Source: Antedon mediterranea
Taxonomy: Eukaryota > Echinodermata > Crinoidea > Comatulida > Antedonidae
DNA: 64,000 bases
Reading direction: 5' to 3'
NCBI RefSeq assembly: GCF_964355755.1
Contig: NC_092671.1
Location: forward strand, 3,111,001 to 3,175,000
A program made the translations under genes and the position numbers. The notes under the pieces are model-generated. The model saw only the letters and a list, made by a program, of their open reading frames with translations, searched no databases and was not told where the DNA came from. How positions within the stretch are numbered: position 1 is the first letter of the stretch; the number at the start of each line of letters is the position of its first letter. Positions 37,701 through 49,545 of the stretch are shown in pieces.

Positions 37701-40505
37701 CATTTGAAAACTGCCACTGAGGGATTATGGGTTGGGAGTGATAATAACATAATTTGTACTGGAACCGTCTTCAACACATCACCCAGTGTATCTGGGGTGT
37801 GTTTGTAGGGGGAGGTGGAAGAGCGAAAATACTGGCGTAATGAAGTAGCCTATATGCTTGGAATTGTACTAGGAAAAGTTACTATATTTGAACTGTCTAG
37901 AGGAGGAGTTAAGGTTTGTTGATAGTGGCTGGGGTGGTGAGAGGAGAAAGAAGGCTTGGGGCCCGCAGTATCTAAATTAGATATTTTAATTATCAGTCAA
38001 TATGACACCTATTCATTTACACAATTTACAACATACTTCAACCATTATTAGACCCATCATAGCTATGTATACTCCTCTCAATTTGAAGCTTACGTTGAAT
38101 TGAATTTGTCCATCACTGGGAAGAATTTGTTTTTAAAAAAGAGTATGGGGTGGTATTGAAGAAGGGTGGAGGTTGGTGAATATAGACAGATACTGGCGTC
38201 GGGTGTTGAGAAGGCTTTAAACTAATTTTGAAACCCGCCCTGGGGCGGGTATAATTGCTAGTATACTATATAATCAAGCAAAAATAATCATCATATTGTT
38301 ACAGGAAGCTTTGCTTTGGTTTTCATCTCAAGAATATGTTGACTCGTCCCGAGTTGGAATGCTTGGAACCTCAACGGGCGCTATCATTAGTATGGTTATA
38401 TCGACAATGATGCCTGATATGGTAAACTTTTTTTCGTTTTATTAATTTTTCTTTTTTTTCCTTTTTTTCCTTTTTTAAAATAAAGTTTACACTAGTTGGA
38501 AGCATTCACTTTGTAGGTACGAGCTATAGCATGTGTGAACACAACTCATAAACATTCTATTATTAACTTTTTAGGTACGAGCTATAGCATGTGTGAACGC
38601 AGTGCATCATCATGTATTATCACCATTTTTATACAAAGGAGAACATTTACCTTTCGTATCGTAAGTGATACAATTTAATTTTTTTTTTCATTGTTCATAA
38701 CCTGGCCTCCGAAATTTACTGAAATTGATTTTAATTGTACTCAAACCAACATCATCTGATACTGACTGCCAACTTTTTGGCTTATTTTCACAATCACATT
38801 ATTTTAGTGTAACTGCCATAGCAGCTAATTTTATGGTCTATAAAAAATAACGATTGAAAAAGAGACAAAGCAAACTTTATATTTAACAAAAAAACCATTG
38901 ATTTTGAAGTTTTACAAATATTTCAGTGCTTTATATAATTTTGGCAAAAGGAGCTATATAAATTCCATTATTACTGTATTATTATCTCTCATTTTTAATA
39001 TTACAGGTATGATGTCAATCAATTTAAAATCGAAAACAATGAAATTCGTGTTTTAAATGGCATTTCTGATCAACTAAATAATGCTACAGAAGAGACAGTA
39101 ATACCGGTAATACAAGTGTATTCCTTATGAATTACAAATAGATAACTGAATATTATATATAATAAAATATATCCAATTCTTAGTATTCTGTTATTTTTTT
39201 TAAATTTCTTTTTTAAAATTTCATACGCATCCAACAGCGAGTAACTCGCCAATTACAGGATGGATAAACTATTATAATTTATCGTGCTTATAAACTAAGT
39301 CTTATTTGAGGCTTAGGTAGTGTAGTTAACAGAATCGTTAGTTACAACCCTAGGTCAAGATTGAACCCTAGATTTGGGTTTGGAAGGCAAGCATGTTAAC
39401 CACCAAGCTACAGCTCCACTATTACCTCTATAAAACTGTGTGTGTCTACAGATTTTCCAGTTTAAGACACATTTCTGAATACAGTATCACATGTGACTCA
39501 TGAAAATGTCACATGTGATGCTATATGATGATGATATAGATACAGATGTATACAAAATATTAAATTATTTTTCAGATTGAAAAATCGAAGGCAGATTTTC
39601 TTTTCATAGCAGGAGAGGATGACCAGATATTAACCACTCGTGATTCCGCATTTAAATTGGCTGAAAGACTAAGTAAGCATGGTCACCACAAGCATGAGGT
39701 AGTGCTATATCCTGGTACTGGTCATCTAATTGACCCAGGGCTACTACCAGTGTCCAACAAGACACGCCATCCAATGAGCGGTAAGTTTAGTCTTTAATAT
39801 TAACAACATTTTTATACAACACGCTTAAAGGGTACCTCCAATTGGTGCTACATGAATTCTTATAATGTTATTATGGTATGCGGAAAAACTGTGTGTTTGT
39901 CTCATGTAGAATCCTAAGAGAGTTTCCACTCAACCGCCCTATGCGTTTTGTGTAAATGGTCAAGAAATAACATGGATTCCATATCTTACCGTTACTGCTC
40001 GCCTGTGTAAATTGATCTTAAAGATGTGTTGTCCCCCAAAAATATGAAAAATAAAGATTAATTAAATCAGAATTTGAATCAATTATTTTGAACATTTAAT
40101 AAAGTTAATCAAAAGTTTGCACTTATAACATGACAAAATAAATGGTTAAATTCAACCAAAAGCCTATTAAAATTGCATATTCAACAGAAAAAATTGTTAA
40201 GAATTATTTTTTTTCAGGAGGCCAATACACCTTTAAAATGAAAAGGTCCTATAACACCAATTTAATAAAAAAGGGTCTTATTTCATAAATCTGCTTTCCT
40301 GCTGACGAAATATATATTATTATCAATGGTTGTTGCAAATGTTTATATTTCATAATAAACAATAGACACAGTCCTACCCTTAGTTTTTTAAATATTTTTA
40401 GGTGAAATGTTATTGGTCAGCGGAGGACAACTGAATGACCACGCAAAAGCTCAACAGCATTCATGGCAGAAAATCAAAGAATTCTTTAAAAACACGTTGG
40501 CGTAA
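34798..40505 (+). CDS. Acyl-CoA thioesterase / BAAT-family alpha/beta hydrolase, complete
   Basis: Nine coding exons: 34798-34907, 35231-35457, 35812-36069, 36314-36483, 38305-38421, 38575-38660, 39007-39106, 39576-39780 and 40402-40505 (TAA). All phases agree; 458 aa. Seen: a basic/hydrophobic start (MLKFIQKIPLTSIFAINRG) that could be a mitochondrial presequence; an N-terminal domain with GTYTGVDGAGLLWSL, the type I thioesterase/BAAT signature; FPGVIDMYGTAGG; nucleophile elbow GTSTG with Ser278; GEDDQ with Asp372; and YPGTGH with His406. The Ser-Asp spacing of 94 and Asp-His spacing of 34 equal those I recall for human ACOT2. Known: ACOT1/2/4/6 hydrolyse acyl-CoA, while BAAT uses Cys at the nucleophile to conjugate bile acids; Ser here favours a thioesterase. 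Exon 1 uses the GTATGT donor after 34907, not the GTAAGT four bases later, because only that keeps frame. Substrate and ACOT subtype cannot be read from sequence. Confidence 0.92.
34955..35119. mobile_element. Palindromic MITE, family A (copy 7), thioesterase intron 1
   Basis: Ends taaagctctgtctacact and gtagacaaagctta with TA flanks. It contains two 21-bp units of the tatcactaccatatttggg type and fills a large part of intron 1. Confidence 0.87.
36129..36207 (+). repeat. 20-bp repeat copying the thioesterase exon 3 splice donor
   Basis: Four tandem units of aagccacctggtatgtttt type start 60 bp downstream of the exon 3/intron 3 junction, whose own sequence is AAGCCACCTG|gtatgttat. Three of the four units keep the GTATGT donor. 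Confidence 0.88.
36860..38261 (+). mobile_element. Non-autonomous Helitron
   Basis: The 5' end is TCTATATTATGAGAG preceded by A, followed by a TCTG/TTTG tetranucleotide tract at about 36880-36920. The 3' end has a perfect 6-bp-stem GC hairpin (CCCGCC/GGCGGG, 38234-38249), then eight bases, then CTAG at 38258-38261 followed by T. TC start, 3' hairpin, CTRR end and A|T insertion site are all Helitron hallmarks. The interior has degenerate repeats of a segment with ggtatcaaaatgaccgcaat and a later ttttaaactacatt. There is no Rep/helicase frame. It lies entirely in thioesterase intron 4. Confidence 0.82.
38514..38598 (+). repeat. 58-bp duplication of the exon 6 splice acceptor (thioesterase)
   Basis: 27 identical bases (tag, then gtacgagctatagcatgtgt and gaac) occur at 38514-38540 and 38572-38598, each with a usable AG. 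The remainder of the 58-bp unit is diverged. Only the second acceptor keeps the reading frame. Confidence 0.9.
39310..39425 (-). mobile_element. tRNA-derived SINE (copy 3), thioesterase intron 7
   Basis: On the minus strand: gtagcttggtggttaacatg, tgcttgccttcca, agggttcaatcttgacc and ggttgtaact, the same order and spacing as the 12.85 kb copy. Confidence 0.75.
40018..40236. mobile_element. MITE family D with TTAA-bounded inverted ends
   Basis: Left TTAAAGATGTGTTGTCCCCC and right, read on the other strand, TTAAAGGTGTATTGGCCTCC. The interior is AT-rich. It lies in the last thioesterase intron. TTAA borders recall piggyBac-type targets, but a TA target inside TTAA is equally possible. Confidence 0.7.
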
Positions 40506-40547
40506 AATTTATTACAATTAAATCAGAGTTATAGTAGTTTAAAATGT

Positions 40548-40701
40548 TAAGCTCTGTCTACACTATCAAACTAGTGTGATTTGCCTAAATATGGTAGTAA
40601 TGTTCCAGATATGGTACTGTAGTGGTATGACATCATCATGTCCATGGGCACATCACATTTTGTTGTCACACAAAGTTTTATACAATGTAGATAGAGCTTT
40701 A
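40548..40701. mobile_element. Palindromic MITE, family A (copy 8), thioesterase 3' flank
   Basis: Ends taagctctgtctacactatc and gtagatagagcttta. It starts about 42 bp after the thioesterase stop codon, so it is probably inside the 3'UTR and could form a hairpin in the mRNA. Confidence 0.85.
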
Positions 40702-42174
40702 GTATAGGTATACTCCTAGCCTTTTCTATCTAGTATTTGTGAACAAAAAGTCTGCCACAGTTTGGAGTAACGTCAAACTAGGCTGCCATTTTGAATGTCT
40801 TTAAACTGTTATTTGATTGGCTGATTTGTTACAAACTTTAAGCCTCTTATTTTTTTAAAGAGGACTAAATTTAGTCCTGGACAAAACCTACGATTTAGCT
40901 ATCTTAGAACTGTGTTCTTTAATTAAGGACTAAAGTTGTGCTAACATTTTCAATAGATAGTGTTTTAATAGAATAAAAGAAATAAGAATGCTACTGTATT
41001 TAACTACATTTAAATGTTTATTGAATGACAAAGTTTCAATGCTAACTACAATGCAAATTTATTTTCAGTAAAAAGAGAAACAAAAAAGGTATATAAGAAT
41101 ATTATGAATAAATATATTGAAATATAATTGTTGTTTCTAGCTTTCGTTTCAAGTTGTTTTGAGCTATATATATCGTGGAACAGATTTCCTTAATAACTAA
41201 TTTTAGCAATTGCTTCTTCATAATTGATTAATATTAAATTGAATTGATCATAATGCAATGGGGTACACAGGACAGATAAGAGAAATTAGTTATTTGAGAA
41301 CACATAACAGAAGCATTTCAGTTTCGGAAAAAAAGAGTATTATCTATATAACTAAAAATATGAAAGATGTGTTCTAACACGTCTTTCTATCTAAAACGAA
41401 TTTAAAAGTCAATTCCGAAGTTTGAAGATTAATACAGAATTAATAAAGTTATTTAAAAACTTTTTCCTACCAATAGAGGGCGTCCGTTCAAAAACACAAG
41501 CGACACGTCTCACAGGAATTGCTGAACGTGAGGTTGTTGGAGGCTGATGTAGTCTTTATATTTTCTTTGCTAAAATCATAACATCTAACTTTTATTACTG
41601 AAGAGAACGGGTATTCTATGTTTGTAAATGTGTTGTAGGCACTGAATGGCATTTCAAGGTAATTAGATTAAGATTTGGTGTTTAAATGTAACGTTTTGTA
41701 ACTGCCATTCTAAGCCTAGTGTAGGGACAACGGATACGGCTTGTCGACGGGCAAATCACATTAACGCCGTGATGAACAGTGAAGGTTTACTATAAATGAT
41801 GGGCTAGCCGGCATCCGGCGTCTAGACTATAACAATATACTGTACCAAGCTATTCAGTACATTTTTAATTTATTTTTCCCACTGCTATAGTGCTATCATA
41901 ATAAATTTGAAAAAAAATAAAATAAATTTAACAACAGCCAGCACTAACTAAAAAAAAAGGACTTGGCCTGATGATACTTTAGGCAGCAGGACCTGACTGG
42001 GCCTACAGTAACCAGCTAGCTAGGCCTAGTAGTTAGTAGTAGGCCAGTATTAGTTAACATTCAAGAATTGACTGTTGTAAATAGTATATAGTTGGCTTTA
42101 ATGTTTTATATTAATTTTTAAAGTCAATAATTATTGTTTTTCTCTTTTTAAATTACTCTTTTCATATAATTTTG
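40702..42174. other. Intergenic sequence, nothing recognised
   Basis: AT-rich with a short GC-richer patch at 41700-41825 (ggatacggcttgtcgacggg). No coding frame. Confidence 0.4.
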
Positions 42175-42552
42175 AGAGAATTTGTTTGCGTGAATCTAAC
42201 ATTTTAGCAGAGAAAAAACAGTTAGAGCTACCCTTTCCACTACAATAAAATAAAAAAATAAAATAAAATACAGCAAGCTTCAATCAATATTTCAAGAGCT
42301 TTTTGATTTGCTTAAGCACATTGCTCTGCTCATGAACATGTGACATCTCATTTCCAGAGCTCCGATGGTTTGTGTAATTTGTTTGCTTTATAAAAAGTAA
42401 AAACTGTTTGCACTACTAATTTTTGCTGGAGCGAAAAAAACAATAAGGAACATGATTTAAAAGATGGAAACGTTAATATGCATTGCATACTGTATATTAC
42501 AGTAAAGCTAACACAGGTCGATTTGCGCGAACAAATTAGTGGAAACGGGCCT
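42175..42552. repeat. Dispersed repeat family E (copy 1)
   Basis: Shares gcagagaaaaa, ctaccctttccactacaa, gctcatgaac and catttccagagctccgatgg, in order, with the region at 47.1-47.46 kb. The right border ggaaacgggcctta may be a Harbinger-like end. A (taaaa)n stretch lies inside. Confidence 0.6.
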
Positions 42553-42965
42553 TATGTCGTCTACTTTTTTAATGAAAGAAACGGTTTTAAAATTGAATTG
42601 TGTGAAATTGGGAAGTACTTTGTTGATGTTAGTCTTTCCTAATCATATTATATTTCAATTTACCTGAGATAATGGCTTGTATTAAGTTTCATATTGATTT
42701 TTAACACTATTCAAAGTAAAGCTTCCATTAAAGGTGTGATTATCATTAGTATTACAGGATTGTAGTATCATTTAATATCATCATGTCATCATCAAAGTAA
42801 TGCAGTGGTGGTGCCAGGGTCTGCCCTGACTGGGGTTCCCACACTGTGTGCTTGATTTGATAAGAATAAATACAAAAAAAGTCAATATCTGCAGTACTGT
42901 AACAACAGCTGTAAATACAGTACTGTAAAGTAGTACGTATATTTGACCACCAAACATATTAATAT

Positions 42966-43550
42966 ATGACTGAGTGAGTGATGAAAGTGACATCAAACGT
43001 CAATATCGATCTATTTGCATTAGGGCCAACTCTCTAAATAGAAAGTTTGGAAAATGTTCTACTAAGACTAAATGTTATCTATTTAAGAGTTACTGTGTCA
43101 GCATGTACTGTTCAACCTTATGGTGTAGATATAATAAGAGCACTCTGAGATCACTGAAAGTATGTTATAACAATGCCTTACGTTTGCTGCTGAAGCAGCC
43201 TAGATATTGTAGTGCAAGCATGATGTTTGTCTTAAATGACGTCCCATCCTTTGATGAGTTCATTAGAAAATCTGTTTTTAGTTTTAAAAATCGTGTGAAC
43301 GCAAGTAGTAATTCCTTGATCATGGCCATTAATCGCCACGTTCTTAATGTGTCAAGAATGCACATACAATGGAATGCTTTGTTGCATTGACTTTATATAT
43401 TTACATATCTTTGTTTTTGTTCTACCTGTATGAGCTGTTAGATTAAGATTTTTTTTTTCTCTCTTTTGCTATGGATATAATATTATGTCACCATGATATT
43501 CCGAAATAAAAAGATAAATGAAATGAATGAAATGATTGATAGACACATCA
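42966..43550 (+). mobile_element. 5'-truncated LINE with (ATGAA)n-like tail
   Basis: The RT fragment is followed by an AT-rich 3'UTR and a tail with repeated aaatgaatga units ending near 43550. The pentamer tail marks the 3' end typical of such LINEs. Boundaries are approximate. Confidence 0.65.
42974..43393 (+). pseudogene. LINE reverse-transcriptase 3' fragment
   Basis: About 138 codons open to a TGA encode a C-terminal LINE segment with IRANSLNRKF, LFKSYCVSMYCSTLW, CYNNALRLLL and SASMMFVLNDVPSF. I know this pattern from non-LTR elements common in invertebrate deuterostome genomes. The catalytic region is absent, so the copy is strongly 5'-truncated. It differs clearly from the LINE at 33.7 kb and represents a second family. 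Confidence 0.8.
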
Positions 43551-44275
43551 TGGACAGTTACTGTAGTTGTCTGTCATACTGTTAAATTACTAGTCTTTTC
43601 TAGTTCCTTTTGAAAATAGTAGAATATTACTTTACTGACATACTTAACATTCAAACCTTTAGGCCTACAGTAGTATCTATTGTAATTCAAAACATGTTTA
43701 TTGAATTAAGATTTTAATAACCCCTAACAATGAATGATCAAGAATTAATTTTAATAATGAAATGAATATTTATACATGAGTCGATGAATTTCCATAAATT
43801 ACTGGATGAATACAGTACAAAATTGATGAAAAAGTGATTTTGTTTAAACTGACACTGCGACAGTCATCATTAAGTATTTTAATCGAATCGTAAACCTGGA
43901 TTTGTTAACACCGACTGCGATAAAGAGAATAATTGGAAAGTGTATCATAATTTTAACAACAGTTGTAGGGTCAAGGCAATTCTCAGCATGTATCAGAATA
44001 AATTGAATTAAAATATTATGAATGTTATAATATAATAATCATATGGGGTATTAAAACATGATAATAGCTGTACAGTACTGTAGTAGTTACGATCTGTATT
44101 AAGAGTGTTAAATTTACAATAATTGGACCGATTTACCTTTAAACTAGTCTTCCAAAATTTTGAGTCATCTCATGCTCTCCTGCTAATAATAACTTACAAT
44201 TTCTTATTCTTAATATCCCAACAATTTCTACTAAATCTAGAGAATAACATATCGGTGTAAGATGTTTATAACTAA

Positions 44276-45083
44276 GGGCCTGTTTCTGCTGCAACTGCTC
44301 AAAATACGGTATAAAAATACGGTATAAAATACGGTATTTTTTATACCGTATTTTTTAGTACCCCGTTTCTGCTAACAATACTTCTTGGGTGGTCGTGTTA
44401 AATTTCATCTTTTTTACCCATTGCCATTCATTTATTTGGTCGATAATTAAAAGTCGCAATAAAGGAAGTTTTACGTCTCACTTTCAACAGCCTAGCCCTA
44501 GTGATAGAGATGTTGTGAGAGCACAGAAAACATCGTAATGGGGACAATTAATTCGTTCCCTCTCCGAGTTATTGTATTTTGCAATGTTGTACTGCTTTCG
44601 CAGGCTCTTCAGCTTTGAGTTTACTTGCTTAGTCTATTCCATACTCCTGCTTTATTTTTTTTTTAAATGTCTTTATAAATGTGGTTGTCCCTTTTATTAG
44701 TTGGCCAGACATTTTAGCTTCCCCACACACATTTATTTAGTAAAACTGTGACGTCTTCGCTCCACATTTTCGCCGAATATATCTATACACGTGTGTAAAG
44801 CAGCTGACAGTGACAGAAAATAAAAACATGAATGTTGACCTTTTGTCATGTAAAAAAAAAATACGGTATTTTTTATTGGCAGCAGAAACGGGTACAAAAA
44901 ATACGGTATAAATTTGTAAATACCGTATTTTATCCACAAATTTTGTGGGGAAAATACGGTATACAAAATACGGTATATTTTTTATGAGCGCAGTTTCTGC
45001 TGCCAAAAATATACCGTATATATACGGTATTCAAAAAATACCGTATAATATACGGTATTTAGTTGGCAGCAGAAACAGGGCCC
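44276..45083. mobile_element. Nested Harbinger/Tourist-like palindromic element
   Basis: Outer ends GGGCCTGTTTCTGCTGCAAC and its complement (GTTGGCAGCAGAAACAGGGC, then CC) bound 808 bp. Inner inverted ends, CCCCGTTTCTGCTAAC (44361) and GGCAGCAGAAACGGGT (44878-44893), repeat the same core, suggesting one copy inside another. About 13 copies of ATACGGTAT or ATACCGTAT cluster in the two flanks. The ends resemble PIF/Harbinger (Tourist) MITEs. No transposase frame was seen. Confidence 0.75.
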
Positions 45084-46399
45084 ATTTCATGCATTGTTAT
45101 GAATGTAAAATGAACTGTTGCAACCCATACTGTATTTATTTTTTTAATAATTGTCATCTACTGTTCACACAACACAAAGTAAACGAAGAGGTCGGAAGAT
45201 ACCATCAGTACTTGATAGAGTTGTACAACAAAGTCAACTTACTAGATGCAACTTCATTAGAGCCTGCTTCAACAGAAATTTATAATTCCCAGCAATGTTT
45301 TAACTGTATATATGAACTGTTTTATAAGTTGTTTTGTGACTGTGTAATTTGGTAGTAGTCACTCTCATACTGTAGGCCTACATTTAAAAATAACACATCC
45401 AAATGCCAACTTCAAGTCAATGGCTACCAGATGTCTCTGTGAGACGGTTATTTGAACCAGTACCAGTTACATGGTTTGATCTATTAATTATACAGTAGCA
45501 TCCTTTCACAAAACGCAAATAGTTTGACCAATCGAAACCGATCATGAATTGCATTTATGTGGACCTAAGTTTATTTTTCAAAATACACATACTGTACTAT
45601 AGATGTATTGCATGAATGTGAAAATGTGTCTTCAATTGGACATAACATTCATGTACACAGGCCACTTTAGTGTTGAAACCGATTTTGTTAAACTAATAAA
45701 ATTGAACACTTTAGTTAAATTGCTTGTGACAGACAGTTTGCGAATCAACGATTTATTAATATTTTCAGAGAAGCGCAGCAATTCAAAAAACAAAGCGATT
45801 ATTGCATTGTAATTGTGGCCTTTTGTCCGAGTGATAAGAGCAGAAATCAAGTAATAAACGATTTTACTACCTTTTCTCACATGGCATTCAAAATTCAGGG
45901 CAAATGTGCGTAGCAGTACTTTAAGTGCTATAATCTGTAATGAAGTTTTTTTTTCACAGCGAGAAATAATTTCTTACTGCTTGTCGTTCTGAAAGAAAAA
46001 CCATAACTCTAATGAATCAAATTTAGTAGGTGACCTATTGAAATTCTTCAGAGATAAATAAAAATATATTTTGATAATTTAAAAATTTGTGATATCATCA
46101 GTGGGTACGATCGTTGATGACATTGGGACCTGATGGAATTCAAGCTCAATAATTCAGGCAGAGGAATTCTCCATTGGATTATATTATGTATGCCGCCAAA
46201 TCTCAGAAGAGTAGTAACTTTGTTTGAATTTTAAACGTTGCATAATTGTGAACGTAGCTTTTTCAAATGAATACTGAATACAGTCATAAAGACTAAAATC
46301 ATTGTTTATTGAATATATTGAAATTTGAAATTTCTATTTAGTAAAAAAAATTAACTTCTTGATGGTTTTGATTGGTTGTCATGGTCAACCACTGACCAT

Positions 46400-46665
46400 A
46401 TCTTCAGGATTGTCCAACAGTCACCATAGATTGTCCAGCAGTCTCCAGGATTGTCCAAGAGTCTTCAGGATTGTCCAGGGGTCACCAAGATTTATTGTTC
46501 AGGAATCACCAGAATTAACCAAGAGTCTCCCTAGGATTGTCCAGAAGTCTTTAGAATTGTCCAACAGTCACCATGGATTGTCTAGAAATCTTAAGAATTA
46601 TTTAGTAGGACTCTCTATAATTGTCGAGGGTCGCTAGAATTGTGTAGGAATCTGTGCTTGGGATT
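46400..46665 (+). repeat. Degenerate 20-24 bp minisatellite
   Basis: About twelve imperfect units of ggattgtccaagagtctcca type. Its open frames are by-products. Confidence 0.8.
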
Positions 46666-47129
46666 GTCGTCTTTGTTTTGAATTTTCCATGCATTTGCCA
46701 AGGGTAATTGCACTTTAAACTTTAAAAATCCTCATCTAAATTTACCAACTTATATCATCCAGTTATTGAACACAATAATTGTGTTATTGTTGACTTCGTT
46801 CCTGCGCGCATGTTTATTTATAAGACAGTTGTTTAAACAACATTTGCAAGATAAAAGATACACATGCAGTTATTTGCGTATTAGTTTGTGTTGCAACTTG
46901 GATTACACTTTGCTATTAAAAAATATTAATTAAAAACTGAACAACAGACTGGATCAATATGTAGGTCTGGACATGCATTGCACTAGGGGATTGTGATGAT
47001 GATATGACAGTCCCAATAGTCCTTAGTGCTTTAGTAGAGTGGTTTTAGGTTACTTTGGGATCTACTTTAATATAGGAAGGGTTCAATTTTGGGACAACTT
47101 GGACTTTGGAATGAGTACTGTAAAGCTTG

Positions 47130-47465
47130 TTTTTCACCAGGCAAATTTAGTTGTGGGAGTCTAAATTTGTTGCAGAGAAAAATACATACTACCCTTTCCA
47201 CTACAAGAACAAAAAGCTACGATTTTTAGTTCTACTGTATCTCTACTGAGCTTTACAATTCGCATGATTGCTCATGATTGCGATTTTTAGTTCTACTGCA
47301 TCTCTACTGAGCTTTACAATTCGCATGATTGTGATTTTTAGTTCTACTGCATCTCTACTGAGCTTTACAATTCGCATGATTGCTCATGAACGCAGCGTAA
47401 CTCATTTCCTGAGCTCTGATTGGTTGCAAAATATTTTGCTTCACAAAAGTAAAATTCAAACTACT
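47130..47465. repeat. Dispersed repeat family E (copy 2) with tandem core
   Basis: Same framework as the 42.2 kb copy, but the middle contains three direct units of about 50-60 bp (tttttagttctactgcatct, then gagctttacaattcgcatga) at 47221-47395. It ends with gctctgattggttgcaaaat. Confidence 0.7.
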
Positions 47466-48779
47466 TCAAACTAGTATAATTTGTTTTATTTTATTTAAAT
47501 AAAAGTAATTCACATTGAGGATTATATCACAATTCACTAAAAGCCTCAATTATTATTAATATTCAAACTTTATTTAAGTTTATTTTCCATAAATAGCTTA
47601 TCATATTTGTTAGAATTTTTCTTTCATATCAAAATTCCTTCTTATTGTTTCAAATAAATTCTGTTTAAAATTTCAAAAAATATTATTTCTTAAAAAGGCA
47701 CTTGAGTTGCGTCCTACTTATAAAGATCGGTTTAAGCCTTTGAAAGTGTTTTGTATTTTTCCTTTATAATATTTGTAGCCACGAGTATCAGTCAAACCAA
47801 GCATTGTTGTATTATCAATGTATTATTGAAAAGTTTAAAGTAACGCTATACTCTACATTAATGATACTTTATCACTAATAACAATTTATAGTAGTTTTGC
47901 TTTTAAAAAATCAAATTTGTACTCACAGAATTAAGAAATATGATATTAAAATTTAGAAATGTAACTGTACATCTTATACTGCCATATTTGTTAAAAAATA
48001 CTATTGGAATTTAAAAACATAAAACTCATAAATTTAAACACAAAATAAAATTCAGTTACAGTTTTGATATTATATACATTATTGTATATTGTTGCGATAA
48101 ACATGGAATTTTCCCAGTAAATAAATTTATCTTAACAACTCGTAATTTGTGTTAAAGTTTTAAAAAAATGAAGTGGTACAGTAGAACTAAACCAGCTTTT
48201 ATTAAAAAAAATATAAGATAGTATTAAAATTAATTATATAGATGACCTAGTTCAATTAAATGAAAACAGATCACTTTACTTTATACAACTAATTAATAGG
48301 ACAGTTCAATTTTTTTTCCGAGAAAAGTAATTTTGTTTGATAGTTTTTAGTAGAGGAAGCTAAATACATTCTTTCAAACACATTTAATGCATTTTGTAAT
48401 TGATACATTAATACAAAATAAGAAACTTTTTTCCTACAAGCATGGCTAACAAACATGTGGTATACATTTTGAAGAAAATAAAATTTCAGAATAACATTTC
48501 CTCTCGGTCTGAATATGGACGAAAAACATTGTGTATTGTCTTAAATTCTTTCCATCTGTAATGTATGTCCAGATATATTTTATCCCAAAATACTACATAG
48601 AGTAGAAAAAGTCACCAAAACCAAGTTTCATTTTTTAAAATGTGAAATAATTCAAACATTTATCTATCATTGTGCATTAAATTAAATACAAAAAATAAAC
48701 AGAAAAATTATTTTGCGTCCAGTAAAATTATGTTTTGTGGAGATATACCTACATTCAAGGTTTTGACAAAATAGAAGCC

Positions 48780-48970
48780 TAAAGCTCTGTCTACACTATC
48801 AAACTAGTTTGACATGTAATGTGGACATGGTGATGTAATATCACTGCCATATTTGGGCATATCACTGCCATATTTGGGCATATCACTAACATATTTGGGC
48901 ATATCACTACCATATTTGGGCACATCACACTTTTTTAGTCAAACTAGTTTGATAGTGTAGATAGAGCTTT
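48780..48970. mobile_element. Palindromic MITE, family A (copy 9; four 21-bp units)
   Basis: Ends aaagctctgtctacactatc and gtgtagatagagcttt. The interior has four direct copies of the 21-bp unit (atatcactgccatatttggg), differing at one or two bases. Intergenic. Confidence 0.88.
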
Positions 48971-49443
48971 CTGTACAGTAGTTGTATTTGTCAAAGAGCT
49001 TAAGTGCATACCTACTGTACTGTACTGTACAGTATACCTGACTTGAACCATACAAATAAATGTGCGAGTATACAGTAATTACATATCTAATCTAGAAGCC
49101 TTTCAACTTATTAGATACTCTAGGTATATTTATAGTGATCTCTCTAGTAGCGTTATTACTTATCCTTGAGGTGATAGTACATTACCTATGCGTATTAAGT
49201 ACACAAAGTGTTTTCGCTTCATCGTTTGGTTTCCCAAGTTTACGGCTGATATAAATGGAAAGATCAAGGATCTTGCATTGCTATGGGGATAACAATAATA
49301 GACTTTATTTGTATATTCTAGAGCTCCATAGTAATTGTAACAGAATTTTTAATAAGAAATTATAATTTGACGGATAGAAAATGTATATTTCTTTTACATT
49401 TTGTTATAGTGTACAAAACTATATTTTATTGTATAGTATTGTA

Positions 49444-49545
49444 TACAGTAAAACCCCTATTTAGGGGTCACAATCAGGACCCAAAACACTGTGACTCACG
49501 TCACACTGTCCCCTGAATTGGGGCTGTCCCCTGAATAATAGAGAT
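49444..49545. mobile_element. Pogo-like family C fragment
   Basis: The left end TACAGTAAAACCCCTATTTA is followed by caatcaggacccaaaacact and two tgtcccctgaat units. No right terminal repeat was found. Confidence 0.55.

Noticed and set aside
46359-46637. 92-codon Ser/Leu/Val-rich frame
   Set aside because: Runs through a degenerate minisatellite; no support as a gene.
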